Assembly (NCBI GenBank): GCA_039545355.1
Contig: BCJJ01000045.1
Coordinates: 1 to 64,000, forward strand
DNA from: Trichosporon coremiiforme
Lineage: Eukaryota; Basidiomycota; Tremellomycetes; Trichosporonales; Trichosporonaceae
Direction of reading: 5' to 3'
DNA: 64,000 bases
Positions within the stretch are counted from its first letter, which is position 1. Each line of letters begins with the position of its first letter. The position numbers were made by a program, and so were the translations under genes. Below the pieces are notes generated by a model. It searched no databases, was not told the DNA's origin, and worked only from the letters and a program-made list of their open reading frames with translations. This document shows, piece after piece, positions 54,564-64,000 of the stretch.

Positions 54564-55621
54564 ATGAGAGCCAACTCGCCCAACCGGCGTTACGCCGATG
54601 ACGAGTTTGTGCGTTACGCCTACGAGTGTACCGACCTTCCCTTGAACGAGCTCGAAGCAGTGGGATCCGTATTGCGCACACTTGCCACCTCGAGAAAATA
54701 ACCTTCGTTCGACAGGTCACCTCGAAGGATGTCGTTCTCGTCCCTACCATCACCAGTGGGGAGAGCGTTCTCGACAAGAACGGAATGATGCACACCGCGA
54801 TCGCACACATGACGCGTGACATTAACCAGTTCAGGCTCGGACCTACGTCGGATGCTCTGAGCAGCAAAAAAACCGCCTGGACAGGGGTCTGAACGGCACG
54901 ATGCTGATGGCTTTGGCCCAGGTGAGGCATGTGCTCTGTGTAGGCTGACACGTCGAGACCGCGTACGACATCCGTACCAAATTGAGCAGGCGGACAATGA
55001 GGGGCGCAATCCCATCATGGTGTTTCCCACCGGCAACACCGCAATCACGCATCCTACGCGCCTGGGACTCCCGACGACCAGCAAGGTAATCGCGCCTATG
55101 TCTATGGTAAATACATCCAAAATGAACACTGTACTGACCGACGAGAGGCTCGCAGTGATGGAGGCAGCGGGCGATTACTACAACAAGCTCTCCACAGTTC
55201 CGGGGAAGAACCTCAAGGACAAGGCCGCCACTTGGGTGGAGTTTACCGCTCAGATGTCGGTAAGGCTAGCGGTGTCGAAGGGGCTGACGAACAATAGCAA
55301 ATGGCATTCAAGTATGAAGGTCGAGCTTGGCAAGTCATCTTTGAGATGCTCGACGTCCTGAAGCCTCACAAGAGGAAGTATGAGTATTCTCCCAACCCCG
55401 ACACCTTTTCGCTGTACGCGAAGTACGCAGCCACAGCGTCACCCGACGGCATGAAGCACACAGAGGGCGGCCCGGATGATCTCCCGCCCTCTCCTTCCAC
55501 GGCTCCCGACTCTGTCGGAAACGCCACTACTGCCATCGGTCTTCCCTATCGCGACACTCTCGCTGTGAGAGGAGAAAGGTTGAACTTGTGGCCCAACAAT
55601 GGCACCGCCAGCGTGGCATAA
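54564..55621 (+). CDS. Unknown protein with several exons
   Basis: I do not recognise a family. A plausible start is ATG 54564 (MRANSPNRRYADDEFVRY), after a CACA context. Possible blocks further on are QVTSKDVVLVPTITSGESV, HTAIAHMTRDINQFRLGP, then RLDRGLNGTMLMALAQ joined (donor about 54921, acceptor about 54990) to ADNEGRNPIMVFPTGNTA, and VMEAAGDYYNKLSTVPGKNL. One junction is clear: ATGTCG|GTAAGG...AATAG|CAAATGGCATTC (about 55260-55298), giving AQMSQMAFKYEGRAWQVIFE, MLDVLKPHKRKYEYS, and a Pro/Ser tail ending GTASVA. It looks like a soluble protein; the N-terminal exon chain is not fixed. It could also be two genes. Confidence 0.4.
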
Positions 55622-56449
55622 CATCCTACTATGTGTGTCGTCACGACCGCCCACGGCCGTCCACCTGTTTATTGAAGCCATATGACGCATGCATTCTGTT
55701 GATACACGTGAGCTGTGATGCAGCCTTGAGCCCGGTAGGCGGGTATCGTAGCAATGAATTTGGGGTTAGTCTTCATGAACTCATCTCCCTCCCGCCACCG
55801 ATGCTTCTTCCGGCAGGACTGTTCCCGTGCAATAGCCACACTGGACGTCCAACGGCAGTCTTTGAACTTCGAAGGCCTGGCCACATGGGGTCATCAGATA
55901 GCTCTCCACGCGGGCGCCACCTGAGCACCCAACGCAGCGCATGTCACAGAACAAGGCGACGTCGGGCTGAGAGCGTTCTTCCTTCAGACGCCACGACCTC
56001 TTCCCAGACCTGTCCGTATCCTCTCCCGTGCACCTCGCATCATGATATGGTGCTTCGCGTCACTTTATATGGGGCTCAGCGACCCCGGGCCAATCCACCC
56101 AGATCGACTTGGCCACAATCGCGGCATTGCTTCTCCCAAAAGGCGTTTAACGCTCAGTAGTCACTTACGCGTCAAAGTTTGGCTCATTCAGGTCGCCCCT
56201 CCGAAACGAATATCTACGATTGGACCCGCCGGCAACCTCCTGCGCAAATGCCGGTGCATCATCGTGGGATGGGTGAGTCTTGAAAGCTCCGCTGCGGCTT
56301 GGGTCCGTCGACACATGGCCATCGGCATCTGTATCATATGCTCCCGCTATTTGCCGAACGACGGACTGACTTGAGCGCGTTCTGACCTCCACTACCATCC
56401 ACCGCTTAGACCGCGACAGGACAACTCCCAACCGCAACCATCAGCCACG
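55622..56449. other. Intergenic stretch
   Basis: About 830 bases. I see no supported gene. It probably holds the 3' end of the unknown gene to the left and the promoter of the DUF6314 gene to the right. Confidence 0.35.
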
Positions 56450-56914
56450 ATGACCCCACTGCCCGCCGCAATATCGAAATCATGGGGAGGTCCGGAAACC
56501 GTGTTCGATCGACTGGCTGGCACATGGCAGCTGCGCCGAACGATCGAAGGCCAGGCGGAGATGCGAGGCACCGCGACCTTCACTGTGCTCGAGACGGGAA
56601 TGATGAAGTACCGGGAGGACGGCCGACTTCGCCTGGCCGATGGCAACGAATTCAGTGCGCACAAGGAATACCTGTTTGAGCGTACAGCTTCTGGCTTCAA
56701 GGTCTACTTTGCGGAAACACCCCTGCGACTGTTCCACAGTATCACGCTTGGAAGAGACGGCGGATCGCTACACGGCTCGGCAAGTCACTGGTGCCAGCCG
56801 GACACGTACGACAGCCAATACGTGTTCCGAGAAGATGGGACGTTTACAATCCAGCACACGGTGCGCGGGCCACACAAAGACTACGTTTCCGTCACAGCGC
56901 TCAGCCCTTCATAA
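56450..56914 (+). CDS. DUF6314-family protein
   Basis: A single exon of 154 codons from ATG 56450 (MTPLPAAISKSWGGPE). The pattern matches DUF6314: VFDRLAGTWQLRRTIEGQ (F..L.GTW.L.R), GTATFTVLETGMMKYREDG, LADGNEFSAHKEYLF, a hydrophobic pair FKVYFAETPLRLFHSI, then HGSASHWCQPDTYDSQYVF with the conserved H-x-C-x-x-D-x-Y and TVRGPHKDYVSVT (V.GP.KDY). The family has a lipocalin-like small beta-barrel; the function is unknown. It has no intron. It ends 24 bases from the end of the convergent acireductone dioxygenase gene. Confidence 0.75.
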   Translation: MTPLPAAISKSWGGPETVFDRLAGTWQLRRTIEGQAEMRGTATFTVLETGMMKYREDGRLRLADGNEFSAHKEYLFERTASGFKVYFAETPLRLFHSITLGRDGGSLHGSASHWCQPDTYDSQYVFREDGTFTIQHTVRGPHKDYVSVTALSPS

Positions 56915-56938
56915 GTACATATGCATCAATACAAGACC

Positions 56939-57674
56939 TCACGCGGCAGCCGGGACAGACTGGACGTATTCCTTGCGGGCCTCGCGCTCGTCGGTTCCCG
57001 GCTCGGAGCGCGAGTAGGGCGTCCACTTGGGCTCGTCCTGGAACAGACGCATGGCAGTAATGGTGTTGTTGTCGTCAACGGTAAAGCGGTGGTAGATGCT
57101 AGATGTCAGTGATGGGTCATCGCGATTGACATACCCAGGGGGAAGGACGATAAGGTCGCCTGGGACGAGACCGATGCGAATCCATCGCTTGTCAAGGGCG
57201 TTCACTCCGCCTGCGGTTAGCTTTGTTGCGCAGAGCTAACTCACCGCGGACGTCAAAGTAACCAGAGCCGCCGAGAATGTAGCGAATCTCCTCGTCCTCA
57301 TGCAGGTGCCTTCAGGTCAGCCATGGTCCACGACAGCAACGTACTCGTCAAAGAAAGAGCGAATCTTGTCCTCATAGGAAGGACCGAGACCTTCCGGAGT
57401 CACAGTGATCTGGTCGCGCTTCCTATCAGCACAAGTAATCAACGGCTCTCACGTTCTTGTAGCCGCGCTCCTTTGCAAACGTGTCAATCTCGCTCTTCCA
57501 CTTGTCGTCCTCGTCAATGGGAATGCGCCTGTAAAGGACGCCGAGGGACGCCAGCGTGTCGGCCGTCACAGCCTCCCCGGAATCGTGGGCAAGGCGCTGG
57601 TCGCCACTGAGCCAAAGTCAGTCTATTCAACTCTCAAGAACTCACGGAACATCGTCGTAGAAGTAGGCCTTCAT
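56939..57674 (-). CDS. ADI1: Acireductone dioxygenase (methionine salvage)
   Basis: The start is ATG 57674 (MKAYFYDDV). Exons cover [71 protein letters not shown], then FFDE joined across a 35-nt intron (about 57346-57309) to [20 protein letters not shown], with the metal ligands His-His-Glu (HxHxxxxE). The third His follows in [19 protein letters not shown]. It ends [10 protein letters not shown] at 56939, about 180 residues, the usual size. The Fe-bound enzyme makes the ketoacid precursor of methionine plus formate; with Ni it gives an off-pathway product. Five short introns. Divergent from the kinase gene with 208 bases between starts. Confidence 0.93.
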
Positions 57675-57882
57675 GGTGACAGGATGAACAACGCTGAAGC
57701 CGCCGTGCATAAACGGCTCACGATGGTTGGCCGTGATGGTGCAACTGAAATGGAAAGCACGTTCTCAGGGTTGATCGGTGATTTGATTCCGGGTGGCGAC
57801 GGATGACACCAACGCTGCGTCGACTCCACGGCGCAAACAACGAGCGTCAGGAACCAAACAACACCCACATTCTCCAAGCACA

Positions 57883-59530
<1,648 letters not shown>

Positions 59531-60568
59531 GGTTTGACGGGCTCAAGGTGAAGGCGGCTGCGTAGTGAAATCCTGTTGTATGCATGTGGCCTTAATGTCC
59601 GCTACTAGCGCTACTGAACAGTGATTCCAGACCGTGCCTGCGCGTTCGGCACCGCTGGGTGCTGCCCATTGCCGGCCGTCTGATGAAGCGTCCGCCGCTG
59701 TCCGACCAGCCTTCTCTCAGTCTGATGTGCATAAGAGCACGACCGATTCGAGACCATGCCCGCCCATCGAACAGCATGCTTGGGCGCATTTCCATCGCCC
59801 GTCTGTCGCGAGGTTTTCCGCGGCCAGCTATTGTGGGCTATCCGAAATTTCAACCCGCAGCCCAACAATCCACATTACGGCAATTGGGCAACTCTGTCTC
59901 GCGGGCGAGGTCCTTGGATGAACGCCAAAAACGAAACCGCCTAGTGAACCATCAGAGAGGGATTCGACGGCCACGGCCGTCAGGCGACGATTACGACATC
60001 TCGGACATGTTCTTCCTGATGTTTCTACCGGTGTCGGCAATATAATCGTTTCACTTACCGACACGATTTACTGGGGAATGCAGCATCGAGATGCAATGAG
60101 ATAGAGAAGAGGGCGATCACAGGAGCAGGGCGACGATGGCGGTGATCATAACCACTAGAAGGGGCAGATATTGGATGCATTACTCTTCGCAATGGGAAGG
60201 TGAGCATACAGCACCGATTGGTGGAATGGTCAGCATCGCGATGTGCGGGCAGCGATCATTGTCGGAGGGGTTTAGTGCATGCAGCGGGGAGGGGGTATCG
60301 TCGACATCAACGCTGCATAGATTGTGGACTGTTGAAGGGGTGTTTCAGGCACGGGTCGAAAGTATCGGTCGAAAAATATTGTCGGAGTTAAGAATGTTAA
60401 TGACGTGTGTTTCTGTCCGCGCGGCTCAGTGTTCAGTGATAGCGCCAATCCGGCCCTGCTTCAGCTATGTGCCAACTTCTCGGTCATCCGTAACCCAACC
60501 TCAACCTATTCAAAGTGAGTGACGCCGGCGGTGTGGGGACCTGCGGAAATGTCGTGCTGACCGTGCAG
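59531..60568. other. Intergenic region with eS21 leader intron
   Basis: About 1 kb with no supported gene. At its right end CTATTCAAA|GTGAGTGACG...GCTGACCGTGCAG|ATG looks like an intron of about 53 nt in the eS21 leader, ending directly at the start codon. Confidence 0.45.
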
Positions 60569-61388
60569 ATGGAGAACGACCGTGGTACGTACATTTTCGG
60601 CGCGACACACGACGGGAGACGAATCATGCGGATGGAATGGCGGATTATGGCTTTTGGAGATTTTGCTGGGCCGGGAAGGGAATGCGGTGCGGCCGAAGGA
60701 CACAACACAGCTGGAGGGAGCGAATTTCGAACGAGGGCGGCGCATTCGAAGTGGAAGCAGGGTCAGAACTCTATGCGCAGTTGCCAGTTCCGACCCTTCC
60801 GGCTACGAATGAACCAACCTCGAGAGAACGGCAGACTCACAAGCGTTGGAGACGCACGCTGAACCGTTGCATTCGACAAGCGACTCCGGATTGATTGAGC
60901 TTCCCGCACTAGCTCCCCGCACGTTCGTCATCTGTTCTGTCCATGCGTGGCCAGGATTTGCTGTTTTCGACTCTTCAGCTGTGTGATTGTGAACGCGCCG
61001 CAGGAGCATGGCCCGACATTCCATTCCATCTACCCGTGTCCTCTCCCGTCGGGTCGCTCTATAGTTGATTTCGCTGGGCGTAGCTAATTGCAGGTGTCCT
61101 CGTTGACCTTTACATCCCCCGCCACTGTGCTGCCACTGGTCGCCTGATCACCTCCAAGGACCACGCCTCGGTCCAGATCATGGTCGCCGACGTTGACGCC
61201 GACGGCAAGGCCATCAAGGGCAAGAACCACACCTACGCTCTTTGCGGTGAGGTCCGCGCCATGGGCGAGGCCGACGACGTAAGTTTAGTGGTCCCGGGTA
61301 TGAGAGTCTTTTGCTGATTTTGCAGTCGCTCAACCGCCTTGCTACCCAGGACGGCCTCCTCCAGCACGTCTGGTCGTACTCGAGGTAA
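60569..61388 (+). CDS. RPS21: 40S ribosomal protein eS21 (Rps21)
   Basis: Exons 60569-60584, 61094-61278 and 61326-61388 give 87 residues, the usual length. It reads [80 protein letters not shown]. The protein lies at the 40S platform and helps 20S pre-rRNA processing in yeast (family knowledge). The codon bias is strong (C-ending codons), like ICL1. The first intron is 509 nt, about ten times longer than most in this window, and the second is 47 nt. A leader intron seems to end exactly at the ATG. No C/D or H/ACA snoRNA boxes were found with confidence inside the long intron. Confidence 0.95.
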
Positions 61389-61484
61389 TTACCTCGTGTT
61401 CTGTATGCATAGGACCCCTTTTTTCTGAGCATGTATGGGCAGGATGAGGTATAATGATATTGCTTGCATGGCGGTTAGGTTTGC

Positions 61485-62722
61485 TCACCGACCCCATTCG
61501 GACAGGTCCCACTCATCTGCTGAATCGACATCGCTTCCCCAAACGTCATCGTCGACTTCGTCGACATCAACTGGAAGAACCTCGTGTCCAGCTGTGCGGG
61601 CTATTCTACGCGCAAATCTTTCAAAGGCGTAGAACTCTGGACGTATCTCTGAAGTGTACCAGCTGGGGTCGTCAGCGTTAGATGGTTGCCTGAACACACT
61701 AGTTCACGGCCACTGCAAGGCCACCTTTACCCTCCTGTTGCTCCACTCGATGCCACCAGTTGGCAGGGAGGTACAGGGAATCTCCCTCGTTCAAAGTGAC
61801 AAGCATATGTTCCGCTTGCGAAGGGACACTCGCGCCCTCCACCCACGGCACATCAGGTGCCGAGGGATCATCGAAGCGAGGCTCTAGGCCCTTCTCCCCT
61901 CGAACGAGCGTCGAGGGTCGATGGAACCGTTCTGACGTTAGTCGTGCGGATGAATTGCGACCCACGTCGGATTCTCAGCCCATCGATAGGCGACACGAGC
62001 GTGAATGTCTTGCTGCCACTGAGGACATGGTAGATGTTCTCGTAGGGATCGTGGTGCAAGGATGTGGTGCTCCGAGAAGTACCAATCCAGAGATTAACGG
62101 CTTCTGCCGGACCTCCTGTGGCCTCCTTCATCCAGGTTATGTCTCGCTCGATAAATCGCTGAAAGACGGCCAGCTCGGGCGGTCCGTTGGCCCCAGGCGT
62201 CGAACGATAAATGTTACCATCCTGGGACTGCAAGTAGAGGATGTCTTGCTCTTGGTCTGACAACCGGCTCAGGAACGTTTCCATGGGCATACGCTCCTCC
62301 AAAGGCTTGACGAACGTCGTTGACCCGTCCGCAAGGGTTCGCACCGAGTCTGCAAGCCTGCTGTCAGAGCCAGCCGTCTAGGAGGTTTACCCGTCGTCGG
62401 TCACTGCGATGGACACTGCCTTCCTACCCATGATTTCTGAGTATGTGGATTTGCTGCCCCATGACGTATCTGTGCCCGCGGTAACTGGACTGAAGCCTTC
62501 AATCAGCAGAGCGGTACCCCCCACGAACACACCTTTGATCACAACAGGCTGCGAACGATTTATCATCCGCAAGGCCTCGAAAGCGCTGGGAGGCTGATCG
62601 AACGTCGAGACATCGGCCGTCTGCAGGTCTGACCATAAGTGACAGCAGATGGTCGGATACTCACCATGGTAGTCGCCGATCAAGTTGTCCAAATGGGTCT
62701 CCAACACGCTCTCCTCGATCAT
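61485..62722 (-). CDS. JmjC (cupin-8) oxygenase, JMJD7-like
   Basis: The start is ATG 62722 (MIEESVLETHLDNLIGDYHG). After ALRMINRSQPVVIKG (the P-V-V-I block) and WGSKSTYSEIMGRKAVSIAV come TFVKPLEERMPMETFLSRL, AVNLWIGTSRSTTSLHHDPY (H-x-D iron ligands), ENIYHVLSGSKTFTLVSPID, a proline-rich loop with ERFHRPSTLVRGEKG, then DSLYLPANWWHRVEQQEG (second His) and YWFEDPSWYTSEIRPEFYAF. The tail is Asp/Glu-rich and ends EWDLSEWGR. JMJD7 is a 2-oxoglutarate/Fe(II) enzyme that hydroxylates a lysine in translation-factor GTPases (DRG1/2) in humans; the role here is inferred. Introns lie near 62640-62600, 62395-62350, 61960 and 61698-61654. Convergent with eS21 (96 bases). Confidence 0.85.
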
Positions 62723-62973
62723 GGTATGTGTCCTGCAAAGCACTTTGCCAGTGCACAAGCTCACGTTTGCAGAGGGATTGTTCCGAGATTAATGCGTCCG
62801 CGATCTTGATTCCAGGTCAGGGTTATCAGTGGCCAAGATTTCCCTGACCGTCCCACGTGCGAATGACGAACACAGCGGCCAAGTCGTCTGGTACCCGACT
62901 TTCCGCAATCACCATTTTCCTCTCAAACTCGACACTCTCTAATATACCCTCGATCTAGAGCCACTTTCTCATC

Positions 62974-64000
62974 ATGGCCGCCCTGGCAGTGCTGCTGGCA
63001 TTGCCCGGTGTTTGGGCCGATGTTGAAGATGGTCGCCCGCCTCCCCCAACCATGGCTGGAAACCCGTTAGTGGCTCTGGCCGGTGCTGTTGTCGGCGTCA
63101 TATTACACGTCCTCGGCCTCATCCAGCGCGTCATGACCTTTATCACTATCACTCTCCCAACGTAAGAGCCAACGCATGCACCAAGCTCTGACGATCAGCT
63201 TCATCATCGGCATGCTCCATTATTCGTTCACTATCAGCCTTGGCTTCCCTCACCTCGTCGGTCTGTTCGTCCTTGTTATGGGTTTGATCTTTTTCCTCGT
63301 CCGCTACAAGGTAGGCCCCCAACACGTACTGCATGCTGACCTTTTAGTACCTCACCAAATACACTCAACTGAAAGAGACAGCGTATGTGATAGCATGACA
63401 GTAAGGTCACTAACGTAACAGCTTGCCGAGCCCTTCTCCTCCTACGCTCACCAACTCGTTGCCCTTGGTAGACACGGACATCACTGAGCGCAAGCGATCT
63501 TCAAATCCCCTTCATTCATATCTCGATGACTTTCTTTCAGCCATTCGTATCTTTGGCTATCTGGAGAAGCCCATCTTCCACGAGCTAAGCCGCCATTTGC
63601 AGACACGGCGTCTGGCAGCAGGGGATACGATAGAAGTCGGGGGTGGAGACTTTTGGTGCGTGGTTGAGGGTAACGTGCAAGTGGTGAGTGGGCAGTCGAA
63701 CATGCTGTATGCACTAACCCCAGTTTGCCCCATCAGCAGACTCTGAACCCTCAGCTGCAGACCCACTAAGTTCTGACGGGAGCTTCAACGGGTACAATCT
63801 CGTCAATGAAGTTTCGACAGGTGGTACTCTTTCCTCTCTTTTCTCCATCCTCTCCCTCTTTACAGAGGACATCAAGTTGTCGTGGGACTCGGAAGTACCG
63901 TCCCCTGAGCGTGCTGCCTCTGAAGAGGTGCCTCGTCCGCGCGCCAACTCTGACGTCTCCCAACTCGATGGCAGGGCAATGGGATTGAGCCCATTGGAAG
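62974..64000 (+). CDS. NTE1: Neuropathy target esterase-type lysophospholipase NTE1 (5' part, runs off the window)
   Basis: The start ATG 62974 gives [18 protein letters not shown], a signal-like stretch, then [20 protein letters not shown] and, across an intron (about 63163-63199), [20 protein letters not shown] followed by [16 protein letters not shown]: membrane segments typical of Nte1. After a linker come [20 protein letters not shown] and [20 protein letters not shown], the start of a cyclic-nucleotide-binding-like domain (GDxIxxxGE-like). The patatin-type esterase domain must lie beyond base 64000. Nte1 hydrolyses phosphatidylcholine to glycerophosphocholine at the ER. The gene is divergent from the JmjC gene with 251 bases between starts. 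Truncation is due to the window edge. Confidence 0.9.

Noticed and set aside
60136..60522. 128-codon open frame between the kinase and eS21
   Set aside because: No family pattern, atypical composition and no splice-linked frame.
60585..61093. Intronic snoRNA in eS21
   Set aside because: No clear C/D or H/ACA boxes with closing stem were seen.

Overview
The window looks like a nuclear chromosome segment from a basidiomycete fungus, most probably a Tremellomycetes-type yeast (a Cryptococcus/Trichosporon-like lineage). This is inferred from three things: compact, mostly ordinary eukaryotic housekeeping genes; many short introns (mostly about 30-60 nt) with CTRAC/CTAAC branch sites 3-8 nt before the AG; and protein architectures such as a disordered insert in the trehalose-phosphate synthase. 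I see no CRISPR array, intact transposon, rRNA or convincing tRNA.

Layout. 1-1761: no supported gene. 1762-3288: hypothetical Ser/Arg-rich protein. 3325-4772(-): TB2/DP1/HVA22 (REEP-like) ER protein. 5039-6225: Scd6/Lsm14. 6292-6901(-): PAP2 lipid phosphatase. 7119-8319(-): HUS1. 8793-9306: synaptobrevin. 9517-11757(-): GRR1-type F-box/LRR. 12123-15725: NEO1-type P4-ATPase. 15748-18507(-): ZW10/Dsl1. 18664-20902: CTNNBL1. 20932-23755(-): RRN6-like. 24017-24950(-): voltage-sensor-like 4-TM protein. 25610-27911: glycogenin. 28454-30774: TPS1. 30775-35635: gene-poor. 35636-37407: MFS permease. 37760-38470(-): hypothetical. 38632-39252(-): endonuclease V-like protein of bacterial type. 39429-39915: NDUFS5. 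40151-41055(-): NAT9. 41325-42211: proteasome alpha-7. 42281-43783(-): SPT3. 44267-46201(-): CDT2-like WD40. 46380-48961(-): PUS7. 48962-51243: long gene-free region. 51244-53331: isocitrate lyase. 54564-55621: unknown. 56450-56914: DUF6314. 56939-57674(-): acireductone dioxygenase. 57883-59530: GCK-III kinase. 60569-61388: ribosomal protein eS21. 61485-62722(-): JMJD7-like. 62974-end: NTE1 (partial).

Functional themes. Reserve carbohydrate genes sit side by side (glycogenin and TPS1). Chromosome and cell-cycle genes are numerous (HUS1, CDT2, GRR1, ZW10, SPT3). Membrane traffic and lipid genes include synaptobrevin, NEO1, ZW10/Dsl1, REEP-like, PAP2 and NTE1. RNA metabolism is represented by Scd6, CTNNBL1 and PUS7.

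The least ordinary items are: the intronless endonuclease V-like gene that looks bacterial; a voltage-sensor-like protein with an acidic tail and no pore; a start codon split by an intron in the synaptobrevin gene and an ATG-only exon in NDUFS5; a cluster of five CACGTG sites in the gene-poor interval; and tandem acidic tryptophan motifs in the ZW10 homologue. Exon junctions given were worked out by hand from frames, GT-AG signals and family conservation; those stated as unresolved are open.
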